Below are positions 1-5,730 of a stretch of DNA of 9,328 nt, one piece after another. The notes under the pieces were generated by a model. The model made no database searches. It was not told the DNA's origin and saw nothing but the letters and a program-made list of their open reading frames with translations. Where the stretch lies: assembly GCA_910577365.1 (NCBI GenBank), contig CAJTMU010000091.1:1-9328 (forward strand), given 5' to 3'. Position numbers and translations under genes: made by a program. The first letter of the stretch is position 1. Every line of letters starts with the position of its first letter. This DNA comes from an uncultured Oscillospiraceae bacterium (GTDB taxonomy: Bacteria > Bacillota > Clostridia > Oscillospirales > Ruminococcaceae).

Positions 1-1098
1 GTCCCACTTTTCAAGCGCCTCAGCCATAACGGTGTGGTTGGTGTATGCAAATGTGTTGGTAACGATATGCCACGCCTGCTCCCAACCATAGCCGCAGTCG
101 TCAAGAAGAACTCTCATAAGCTCGGGAATTGCAAGGGTGGGATGTGTGTCATTGATGTGGATAGCCACCTTCTCATGGAAGTTGTCCAGCGTACCGTAAA
201 CTTTCATGTGGCGCATAACGATATCGCCTATTGAAGCCGCACACATGAAATACTGCTGTCTTAAGCGCAGTGCCTTTCCCTCAGCGTGGTTGTCGTTGGG
301 GTAGAGCACCTTGGATATTGAGTGAGCGATGTTGTTCGCACCAAGCGCCTTGGCATAATCGCCTGTATTGAAGCTGCTCATATCAAAGGACATATTTTCG
401 GCACTCCACAAACGAAGCTTTGAAACACCGTTGCTGTCATAACCCGAAATGTACATGTCATAAGGAACGGCATTTACGGAATTGTAATTGACATGCTCAA
501 GGTAATGATAGTTGTTCTCCCAATACTCGTTTATCTGTCCGTCAAAACGAACCTCAACAGCCTGATCGGGAACGGGAACGAGCCATGCTCCGCCGCCGGG
601 CAGCCAATTATCTGGAAGCTCGGTCTGCCAGCCGTCAACTATCTTCTGCTTGAAGATACCGTACTCATAGCGTATGGAGTAGCCCGTGGCGGGATAATCG
701 CAGGTAGCCAGACCGTCCATATAGCAAGCGGCAAGTCTTCCAAGACCGCCGTTTCCAAGACCGGCGTCAGGCTCCTCCTCATAAACTCTGTCCAGCTTAA
801 TGCCCATATCTGCGAGAGCCTGCTCCGCCTCGTCCTGCATTCCCAAATTGTAAAGGCTGGTCTTAAGCGAACGCCCCATAAGGAACTCCATAGACAGGTA
901 ATAAACCTGCTTTCTTCCGCGTGAGTTGCTTTCAAGCATGGAGTCATGGCGCTTTTCTTTCAAATGATTAACCACAATACCCGATAAAGCGCGGTATATC
1001 TGTGTAATAGTCGCATTTTTGGCATCGGTCCTGAAATCGTATTCCAGAATACCCTCCAACTGCTTTTTCAGTTCTTCTTTTGTATACGGTGATTTCAT
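1..1098 (-). CDS. glgP: Glycogen/maltodextrin phosphorylase, N-terminal 366 residues (cut by window edge)
   Basis: Glycogen or maltodextrin phosphorylase (GT35 family) uses phosphate and a PLP cofactor to release glucose-1-phosphate from the ends of cytoplasmic alpha-1,4-glucans. The reading frame stays open from the ATG at 1098 to base 1. Family signatures occur in the right order: YYLSMEFLMGRSL at residues 67-79, DAGLGNGGLGRLAACYMDGL at 111-130, a block from SKVLYPNDN to LRQQYF at 262-284, HINDTHPTLAIPELMR at 314-329, and TNHTVMAEALEKW at 353-365. The family is about 750-850 residues long, so over half of the protein, including the PLP lysine, lies beyond the window. The start is supported by AAAGGGG about 12 bases upstream and by a consensus promoter further up. 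The gene appears to have its own transcript, separate from the acetyltransferase upstream. Glycogen versus maltodextrin preference cannot be decided from this half. Confidence 0.96.
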   Translation of the reverse strand, partial: MKSPYTKEELKKQLEGILEYDFRTDAKNATITQIYRALSGIVVNHLKEKRHDSMLESNSRGRKQVYYLSMEFLMGRSLKTSLYNLGMQDEAEQALADMGIKLDRVYEEEPDAGLGNGGLGRLAACYMDGLATCDYPATGYSIRYEYGIFKQKIVDGWQTELPDNWLPGGGAWLVPVPDQAVEVRFDGQINEYWENNYHYLEHVNYNSVNAVPYDMYISGYDSNGVSKLRLWSAENMSFDMSSFNTGDYAKALGANNIAHSISKVLYPNDNHAEGKALRLRQQYFMCAASIGDIVMRHMKVYGTLDNFHEKVAIHINDTHPTLAIPELMRVLLDDCGYGWEQAWHIVTNTFAYTNHTVMAEALEKWD

Positions 1099-1128
1099 TG
1101 AAAATTTTTACCCCTTTCATGTTTACTT

Positions 1129-1176
1129 CGACGGCAAAGTAAGCCGATTTGTCGCTTCTACGCCTTTTCCCCGTCG
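1129..1176 (-). promoter_or_regulatory. Predicted stem-loop in the glgP leader RNA
   Basis: In the predicted glgP leader, CGACGG (1176-1171) is perfectly complementary to CCGTCG (1134-1129). The stem could extend by a few A-U pairs. Inside it, AAGC and GCTT can form a second small hairpin. The structure ends about 30 bases before the start codon and about 12 bases before the Shine-Dalgarno site. No known riboswitch class is recognised, and no poly-U terminator follows. It could be a stabilising or regulatory leader, or chance pairing. Confidence 0.35.
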
Positions 1177-1198
1177 TAATATAAAATTATACATTTCT

Positions 1199-1227
1199 AT
1201 TATAACCTATTTTTTCCCAAATTTCAA
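1199..1227 (-). promoter_or_regulatory. SigA-type promoter of glgP
   Basis: On the minus strand TTGAAA (1227-1222) and TATAAT (1204-1199) are separated by exactly 17 bases. This is a near-perfect vegetative promoter. Transcription should start near 1192, leaving a leader of about 95 bases before glgP. Confidence 0.85.
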
Positions 1228-1313
1228 GGGCTTTTGACCGTTAAACGAAAAATTTTGTTGAATTGTCGATTTCATGCCTTCCTTTATCTTTTTTAAATCA
1301 TTTACTTCCAAAC

Positions 1314-1343
1314 AGTCATTTAGCCTCAGCAATAAATCGGACT
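1314..1343 (-). terminator. Weak hairpin just after the GNAT gene
   Basis: Immediately after the acetyltransferase stop, AGTC plus ATTTA can pair with TAAAT plus GACT (nine pairs with a two-base bulge). The stem is AT-rich and is followed only by GTTTGG, not a proper U-tract. It may mark the 3' end of the acetyltransferase transcript, but the call is weak. Confidence 0.25.
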
Positions 1344-1913
1344 TCATATATCTTTTTCAACAAAATGATTATAAATGTTCCAATATTTTTGGTATACCCT
1401 ATCCTTCTGTCCGTCAAAATTCAACTGATACATTCTGAATGTTACCAAAAAATTTTTAGGCTGCCATTGTTCCTCATATGAATAGCAATATCTCATGCCT
1501 ATACTCCGCATAACACCACCGCTTCCGGGGTTGTTTTTGTCGTGAGTCGCCGTTATGTATGGAACTCCATCATACTTTAGCCGTGAGACAAGCGCCCTGC
1601 TTGCTTCGGTAACTATCCCCCTGCGCCAGAATTCTTTGCGCAGTGCATATCCCAAATCATGACTTTCGTCCGTATCCGCTTTTACATAACCGATGGGAAA
1701 ATTATCCTCTTTCAGGCAGATGGCGTAATAGTATTCCTCACCCGCAATACGTTTGTCATAAAATTCTTTTGTTTCTTCAAAACTTTTTACGGGAAACCAT
1801 GGCAGAAAAGTATTTACCTCTTCATCTTTCAATAGCAAATACAATGCCTCTAAATCTTTATCACTAAATTCTCTCAGAATAAGTCTGTCAGTTTCAAGTT
1901 TCGATATTGCCAT
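1344..1913 (-). CDS. GNAT-family N-acetyltransferase, RimJ/RimL-like
   Basis: This 189-residue protein is a GCN5-related acetyltransferase of the Acetyltransf_3 (RimJ/RimL) group, which transfers acetyl from acetyl-CoA to an amine on a protein or small molecule. It begins with the typical ETDRLILREF (residues 7-16). The acetyl-CoA pyrophosphate-binding region is GYALRKEFWRRGIVTEASRA (88-107), with the R-R-G-I core. The C-terminal motif resembling 'N..S..vm.k.GM' is seen at 127-142 (NNPGSGGVMRSIGMRY). Length is normal for the family. The substrate cannot be read from the sequence; related genes range from ribosomal protein modification to antibiotic or metabolite acetylation. It starts 64 bases after the small Cys-rich gene with a modest GGTGG ribosome site. 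No convincing promoter was found in that gap, so it may be read through from the riboswitch operon, although its function looks unrelated. It appears more AT-rich than the genes upstream. Confidence 0.9.
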   Translation of the reverse strand: MAISKLETDRLILREFSDKDLEALYLLLKDEEVNTFLPWFPVKSFEETKEFYDKRIAGEEYYYAICLKEDNFPIGYVKADTDESHDLGYALRKEFWRRGIVTEASRALVSRLKYDGVPYITATHDKNNPGSGGVMRSIGMRYCYSYEEQWQPKNFLVTFRMYQLNFDGQKDRVYQKYWNIYNHFVEKDI

Positions 1914-1977
1914 TGAGATCCACCCATATTATCCAATTATCTATTATCATACCGAACTGTTCACTAATTTAGCCGTA

Positions 1978-2154
1978 TCACTGCTTTCTCGCGATACGAT
2001 ATTCGTCGTCGGGACTATAATAAGGACAATTATCATTTGTGCCGCTCATAAAGCGGTACATCTCATCCTCATCCAGGTTGACAAGGCAAACATAGCACTC
2101 GCAGTCCTCGTCGAAAACATAATTAACGCAGTCATCACAGTTTGATTTTGGCAT
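1978..2154 (-). CDS. Small Cys-rich acidic protein, DUF6472-like (58 aa)
   Basis: This is a 58-residue protein starting MPKSNCDDCVNYVFDEDCEC and ending at a TGA at 1980-1978. It has six cysteines at 6, 9, 18, 20, 23 and 43, a CxxC pair near the N-terminus, and a strongly acidic middle (NLDEDEM). It ends with an NCPYYSPDDEYRIARKQ segment. This pattern matches the short 'SNCESC.NYVYDED...Y.C...LDEDEM...NCPYY..DDEY' proteins common in Clostridia, which I recall as DUF6472. Their function is unknown; the cysteines suggest metal binding. The gene has an excellent ribosome site (AAGGAG, 2165-2160) whose first bases are the stop codon of the preceding gene, with only nine bases between the two reading frames. 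That implies co-transcription and translational coupling with the cobalamin-regulated genes. It has no signal peptide, so it should be cytoplasmic. Confidence 0.85.
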   Translation of the reverse strand: MPKSNCDDCVNYVFDEDCECYVCLVNLDEDEMYRFMSGTNDNCPYYSPDDEYRIARKQ

Positions 2155-2158
2155 AATA

Positions 2159-2166
2159 ACTCCTTA
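2159..2166 (-). promoter_or_regulatory. Ribosome site overlapping the upstream stop codon
   Basis: The minus strand reads TAAGGAGT at 2166-2159: the TAA stop of the large DUF4430 protein runs directly into the AAGGAG that serves the 58-residue gene. Its ATG follows four bases later at 2154. This fixes the start of the small gene and suggests its translation depends on ribosomes finishing the gene before it. Confidence 0.8.
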
Positions 2167-3807
2167 ACCAATAGTATAAATAAACTCCACCCTGTCACCC
2201 TCTGACAGCACAAATTCTCCCGCAGAAACGTTGGGAGTTTCTCCATTGACTTTATAGACCCAGCCGCTCATATCCCCGAAACCAAATTCGTAAATATGAC
2301 CTATGCCGCGCACATATACTCCGTAAAGTGAGCCGACATAATCCACAGCGACCCGCTGCTCACGTGCGGCAGCGATGAGAGCGTCAAAGGCGGTAGCGCC
2401 ATCCTCTGCGGCTGTTTCGCATTCGGCGATAACTATGCCGTCCAACGGAATAACCGAAGAGGGATTGACATTCTCGTCTATCCTGTCCATTGACGCGAGA
2501 ACCGACAAGCAGTCTGCGGCTACGGTCACTTTCATATTCCCCGCGCGCTCCTGCGAGTAGTACTCCGAGGGGCTGCGAATATCCAGCAGCCACACTCCGC
2601 CCGCTGCCGCAAACAGCACCACCGAAACGATCGCAAGGCTTTTGCGCTTAAACACACATACGACAGCCAGCACAACACCTGTCAACGCCAGACATAAAGA
2701 AATAATCAGCGTGATTGTAAATCCGCTCAGTTCAGCTGTTTTCGAGGAAAATATTTCGGCTGACTCGCATATCTCTGTCATGGTCTGCTCCGAAGGCAGC
2801 TCCTCGGTTTTTTCGGGAAGAACCGTGGAAACCTCTTCATGATCACCAACCGAAACGCCGCACGTGTCAAAAAGGCGCTCTCCGCGCTCTCTTAACATTA
2901 GTGCAGTTAGAGCCTGAAGCGCCTGTACAGAAGCTGCTCCGTTCACTCCGCCGCCGAGGGTATGCGCAAAGCCGCCCTCCGCACGATACTCCATCATTGC
3001 CGTAAGCGCGCGGCTTACGCGGCTGTCGCTGATATCGTATCCGGCAGCGGTAAAAGCTATTATCGCCTGAGCGGCGCTCTCACAGTTTTCAACACCCATG
3101 GAGCAAAAACCGCCATTTTCAAGCTGTAAAGCCGTAAGGCAGTCTACTGCCGCCGCAAGTGCTTCCTTTGCCGCAGGAAATTCCTCAAGCGGCGCAAGAG
3201 CGTATACTGCCGCCGCCGTCATGTCGCAATCAGCTCTTTCGCCGCGCAGGCTGAACCCCCCATCGGGAAGAGCCGCTGATATTATATGCTCCGCTATGCT
3301 TACGCGCGTATTCAACGCGCCGCTTTCAGCCTCCTCACCGCTGCAGTTTGCCGCTGTCAGCGCCCAAATCCACGCGTTAAGCCCCTGCCTGTCAAGGCTA
3401 TCATTATCATATGCCGCCGCGGATATAAGCTCCTTGGAACACTCTCCGAAGCCCGACAGCACCACAGCCGCTCTTTGCAGATCGGTGGGCGGCACAAAGT
3501 CCTGTTCCATAAGCTCCGAGGCAGCCGCCTTAACGCTGCCGACAAACTCCTCTGAGCCGCTTGAGTAGTCATCTCCAAGCCGCGCCGCGCAATATGCTGC
3601 CCAATCGGACTGCCCAAAGCCCAATCCCTCAAAAAATCCTACGCGCTCACCCGACAAATGATCGAAAACCAAGTCGATGATCTCACCGTATTCCGCTTCC
3701 ATTGGCACGGAATCCGCCGCATATGCCGCGGGTGCTGCCCAAAGAAAGCCCAAAGCGGTCTGCACCGCTATGATGACTGCGCAGACCGCCGAAAATTTTA
3801 TCCTCAT
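2164..3807 (-). CDS. Membrane-anchored transcobalamin-like protein: terpenoid-cyclase-fold alpha domain plus DUF4430 beta domain
   Basis: Predicted surface cobalamin- or corrinoid-binding protein of 547 residues. Residues 1-31 form a signal peptide ending AAYAA. Residues of about 40-310 are helical with recurring GGF motifs (183-185, 232-234, 278-280), each followed by Ala-rich helices, as in the prenyltransferase/squalene-oxidase repeats of the alpha/alpha toroid shared with intrinsic factor and transcobalamin. A Ser/Glu/Thr-rich linker (about 318-360) follows. Two hydrophobic helices (about 363-386 and 391-410) flank a short KRKS turn. Residues 424-547 form a DUF4430 domain with SGWVYKVNGETPNV (514-527) and a final EGDRVEFIYT. 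With the signal peptide removed, the positive KRKS turn should be cytoplasmic, placing both binding domains outside. Its ATG overlaps the previous gene's TGA (ATGA), so the two are translationally coupled. Ligand binding is inferred from fold and riboswitch. A non-cobalamin role for the toroid remains possible. Confidence 0.85.
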   Translation of the reverse strand: MRIKFSAVCAVIIAVQTALGFLWAAPAAYAADSVPMEAEYGEIIDLVFDHLSGERVGFFEGLGFGQSDWAAYCAARLGDDYSSGSEEFVGSVKAAASELMEQDFVPPTDLQRAAVVLSGFGECSKELISAAAYDNDSLDRQGLNAWIWALTAANCSGEEAESGALNTRVSIAEHIISAALPDGGFSLRGERADCDMTAAAVYALAPLEEFPAAKEALAAAVDCLTALQLENGGFCSMGVENCESAAQAIIAFTAAGYDISDSRVSRALTAMMEYRAEGGFAHTLGGGVNGAASVQALQALTALMLRERGERLFDTCGVSVGDHEEVSTVLPEKTEELPSEQTMTEICESAEIFSSKTAELSGFTITLIISLCLALTGVVLAVVCVFKRKSLAIVSVVLFAAAGGVWLLDIRSPSEYYSQERAGNMKVTVAADCLSVLASMDRIDENVNPSSVIPLDGIVIAECETAAEDGATAFDALIAAAREQRVAVDYVGSLYGVYVRGIGHIYEFGFGDMSGWVYKVNGETPNVSAGEFVLSEGDRVEFIYTIG

Positions 3808-4682
3808 TTTGTCTTTCCGGAAACTGCAACCGCACCGCCCGCAAGAAGTATCACACCGAACATTACCGCGGCGCCGCCGATACCAGTATCAGGGCTGCCT
3901 TTGCTCTCCGCGGATACGGAAGCGTCCACCTCTTCATTGCCGGAATCGTCGGAAACTTCCTCCGAGGTTGTCGGAATCAGGACTTCTGCCGCGCTTTCCA
4001 ACGCAGCTGCCGCCGAGTCAATCTCAGACTGAGATACGCCGTATTTCGCCAGCACATCCAAGGCTTCTCTGAGAGCCGGAGTATCATTTTTCAAATCAAC
4101 AGCATATGCGCATTTTTTTATAAGCTCCGAAGCGTCTACCTGCTCTGTCAGAGCAGCTGCGCCGCCCCACTCGCTGTTGTCAATGCCCAAGTCCGCGCCG
4201 TAACCGTACACTGTAAAGCGGAACTCCAGCACGTCACCGTTCTGTGGTTCATAATCAACGATGCCAACCTGAGCGTATTCGCCGTTTATAAAAAAGCTCC
4301 AACCGCTTTCAGCTGTATAGTCGAACGCCGAAAGATAGCCCTCGTTGTTCCGCTTATTCATTTCAGGACAAACAGCCGCTACCTCCGCAGGTATCTCAGC
4401 ACCGGTGTCAGCGTCCGTAAAACCGGTAATGTAAGCGCCATAGTCAGATTCCGTGAACACCACACCGTCATCTCCTACCGCCCGCTTTACGATATCAACG
4501 CCTTTGTCGCCCTCGAAAAGCGGAACGTTAATTGGCTCAACGGTAAAGCCCTGCCCTATCACCGACTTTACAGCGGTAAAGCTCACATAACCCGTCGGCT
4601 CGTCCGCTGCCGCCGCGAACGACAGTGTAAGCGCGGCAAGCGCCGCCGCGGATACTCCCGCGACAATTTTCTTTGCTTTCAT
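3804..4682 (-). CDS. Secreted, C-terminally anchored DUF4430 (transcobalamin C-terminal-like) protein
   Basis: Predicted surface protein of 292 residues, first gene behind the cobalamin riboswitch. Residues 1-26 are a signal peptide (KAKK, then a hydrophobic Ala/Leu stretch, cut near AAA-DEP). Residues of about 31-160 are a DUF4430 domain, the beta domain that caps cobalamin in transcobalamin. The diagnostic stretch is SGWSFFINGEYAQVG (126-140) followed by NGDVLEFRFT. Residues of about 183-236 are helical; the SQSEIDSAAAALESAAEVL part resembles the end of FIVAR-type spacers in Gram-positive wall proteins. After an acidic Ser-rich linker comes SPDTG (263-267), a hydrophobic helix and a KTK tail. 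This is the layout of a sortase signal, although SPDTG is not canonical LPxTG, so it may only anchor in the membrane. ATG 4682 is chosen because GGAGGA sits eight bases upstream. A longer in-frame start at 4763 would translate part of the riboswitch. Confidence 0.88.
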   Translation of the reverse strand: MKAKKIVAGVSAAALAALTLSFAAAADEPTGYVSFTAVKSVIGQGFTVEPINVPLFEGDKGVDIVKRAVGDDGVVFTESDYGAYITGFTDADTGAEIPAEVAAVCPEMNKRNNEGYLSAFDYTAESGWSFFINGEYAQVGIVDYEPQNGDVLEFRFTVYGYGADLGIDNSEWGGAAALTEQVDASELIKKCAYAVDLKNDTPALREALDVLAKYGVSQSEIDSAAAALESAAEVLIPTTSEEVSDDSGNEEVDASVSAESKGSPDTGIGGAAVMFGVILLAGGAVAVSGKTK

Positions 4683-4690
4683 TTTCTTAT

Positions 4691-4696
4691 TCCTCC
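4691..4696 (-). promoter_or_regulatory. Shine-Dalgarno site that fixes the DUF4430 start
   Basis: GGAGGA on the minus strand (4696-4691) lies eight bases before ATG 4682 and 13 bases after the end of the riboswitch closing stem. It rules out the longer in-frame ATG at 4763. Its closeness to the aptamer fits control of ribosome access by the riboswitch. A possible partner is TATTCC inside the aptamer, complementary to GGAATA of this site. Confidence 0.8.
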
Positions 4697-4709
4697 GATA
4701 AATATATTT

Positions 4710-4889
4710 GCGGCAGCAGGTCTTCCGGCTCGGAATATCACGCAATGCGCCTGCCTTCCCCAAGACCTAAATCTCCAGTGACACTATACGACGCAATACA
4801 ACTTCCTCACGGCAGCGGGGACTGCTGCGGATTTACACCGCATTCCGAAAAGCATGGGCAAAACAGCCCGTCTTTTCTTTGCCGACCGC
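4710..4889 (-). ncRNA. Cobalamin (adenosylcobalamin-type) riboswitch
   Basis: The minus-strand RNA carries the conserved blocks of the cobalamin riboswitch in order. They are GGAATGCGGTGTAAATCCGC, then CCCCGCTGCCGTGAGG, then CACTGG with GGGGAAGGC, then GAGCCGGAAGACCTGC, the classical 'B12 box' at the 3' side. A short closing stem can form between GCGGT (4889-4885) and GCCGC (4714-4710). Total length is about 180 bases, usual for the class. The CACTGG and GGGAAGGC peripheral segments suggest the class I architecture, typically selective for adenosylcobalamin. Only 27 bases separate the aptamer from the DUF4430 start codon, and no stem plus U-tract lies there. Control is therefore probably at translation initiation: cobalamin bound, expression off. 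Confidence 0.95.
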
Positions 4890-4895
4890 ATTATG

Positions 4896-4924
4896 ATTAT
4901 ATCACCTTTCAACCCCTTTGTCAA
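4896..4924 (-). promoter_or_regulatory. Consensus SigA promoter of the riboswitch operon
   Basis: The minus strand has TTGACA (4924-4919), exactly 17 bases, then TATAAT (4901-4896), a perfect match to the vegetative consensus. The start site should fall at about 4891-4889, directly at the riboswitch closing stem. The promoter itself looks strong and unregulated, leaving control to the riboswitch. Confidence 0.93.
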
Positions 4925-4941
4925 CCCGTGAAAGCAATATC

Positions 4942-4968
4942 GGGAACGGCTCACGCGGAATCGTTCCC
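4942..4968 (-). terminator. Hairpin after the phosphopantetheinyl transferase gene
   Basis: Six bases after the sfp-type stop codon, GGGAACG (4968-4962) pairs perfectly with CGTTCCC (4948-4942) around a 13-base loop. It lies between that gene and the -35 box of the riboswitch operon. Following bases are GATATTGCTTTC, so the U-tract is poor. It may be a weak terminator or a 3'-end stabiliser. Confidence 0.5.
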
Positions 4969-4974
4969 AAACAT

Positions 4975-5577
4975 CTATATTTCGCGGCTTATCCCGCGGC
5001 TCAATATTCTCGCCGACGCTGCACCGCTGCCGGAAGCTCCTATGATATAATCACCGTGAGAAAATACGGCAGTGTCGGGCAGCATAAAAGTATCAACATT
5101 GCGCAGATCGCGGGTAATTCCCACGCCAAGCCGCTTCAGAAACGCCTCTTTGCGCACCCACACCTTTATGAACTCCGCTCCGTCTGAGCAAGCGGAAAGT
5201 TCCCTTTCACTCAAAACGTGAATCTTTGCCGCATTGCTTACCACCCTGTCACCACGCTCGATATCAACGCCCACCTCGCCGTCGGAAAATGCCGCACACA
5301 CTGCACCTTTGGTGTGCGACAGCGAAAAATGAAGACTGCTTCCCGCTATATATGGCTTCCCGTGCGCTCCGCGCGAAAACTCCACCTCGCGCGGAGAAAG
5401 CCCAATACGCTGTTTTATCCCCCACAACACAAGCACCTCAGCCATAAGCGACTCTACCTTTGCGGACTCGTCGCGCTTGCGCAGCACGCTTCGGCGGCGG
5501 TTCTCCGTAACCCTCGGCAAATATTGCTCAACATCCGAAAAGCGCAGCCCACTTGTTTCCAAAAAATAAATATCCAT
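4975..5577 (-). CDS. 4'-phosphopantetheinyl transferase, Sfp type
   Basis: This 200-residue enzyme transfers 4'-phosphopantetheine from coenzyme A to a serine of a carrier protein (acyl, peptidyl or aryl carrier), turning the apo form into the holo form in the cytoplasm. The superfamily motifs are all present: HGKPY (72-76), FSLSHTKG (84-91), GVDIE (103-107) with the Mg-binding Asp105 and Glu107, and W140 followed by KEAFLK (143-148). Length is slightly below the 220-240 residues of Bacillus Sfp, as is common in Clostridia. The ATG at 5577 has GGTGAGG four bases upstream. It stands about 150 bases after the Rsm22-type gene. No polyketide or nonribosomal peptide synthase is in the window, so its carrier-protein partner is encoded elsewhere. 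It could serve a fatty acid carrier or a secondary metabolite pathway. Confidence 0.93.
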   Translation of the reverse strand: MDIYFLETSGLRFSDVEQYLPRVTENRRRSVLRKRDESAKVESLMAEVLVLWGIKQRIGLSPREVEFSRGAHGKPYIAGSSLHFSLSHTKGAVCAAFSDGEVGVDIERGDRVVSNAAKIHVLSERELSACSDGAEFIKVWVRKEAFLKRLGVGITRDLRNVDTFMLPDTAVFSHGDYIIGASGSGAASARILSRGISREI

Positions 5578-5597
5578 TATACCTCACCGTTATCCCC

Positions 5598-5684
5598 GCC
5601 GCTCGGTCATCAAACCGACGCCCGGTCAACACACGGACATATCCGCGGAAATACCGCACTCGGCGCAATAGGCTTTGATGCGGC
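5598..5684 (-). promoter_or_regulatory. Possible folded leader RNA before the phosphopantetheinyl transferase gene
   Basis: In the 153-base gap before this gene, the minus strand contains CATCAAA (5680-5674), which pairs with TTTGATG (5614-5608). The stem is continued outward by GCCG/CGGC (5684-5681 with 5601-5598, across a six-base bulge) and inward by CC/GG. Inside it CGCC/GGCG, a GCGGTATTTCCGC hairpin and a GGATATGTCC hairpin can form, giving a branched fold. I recognise no known RNA family, and no U-tract follows. Read by eye, so moderate to low confidence. Confidence 0.35.
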
Positions 5685-5730
5685 AAAAAATGTGTTATCC
5701 CTGTCAAAAACTCATGCGCAAACTTAAAAA

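Noticed and set aside
639..947. A 102-codon minus-strand frame inside the phosphorylase gene.
   Set aside because: The phosphorylase reads continuously in another frame of the same strand with all its family motifs.
1914..1977. A promoter for the acetyltransferase (TTAGTG, 17 bases, GATAAT).
   Set aside because: The -35 match is poor and the AT-rich sequence offers such matches by chance.
2046..2246. A 66-codon minus-strand frame overlapping the end of the transcobalamin-like gene.
   Set aside because: It overlaps two well-supported genes in another frame. The 58-residue Cys-rich protein with an ideal ribosome site explains the same bases.
3098..4072. Long plus-strand frames opposite the two DUF4430 genes.
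   Set aside because: They are mirror frames caused by GC- and Ala-rich coding on the minus strand. They have no ribosome sites and no family resemblance.
4683..4763. Longer in-frame start for the first DUF4430 protein, adding 27 residues (MGKAGALRDIPSRKTCCRKY...).
   Set aside because: These codons lie within the cobalamin riboswitch, lack a ribosome site and would precede the signal peptide. The GGAGGA before ATG 4682 marks the real start.
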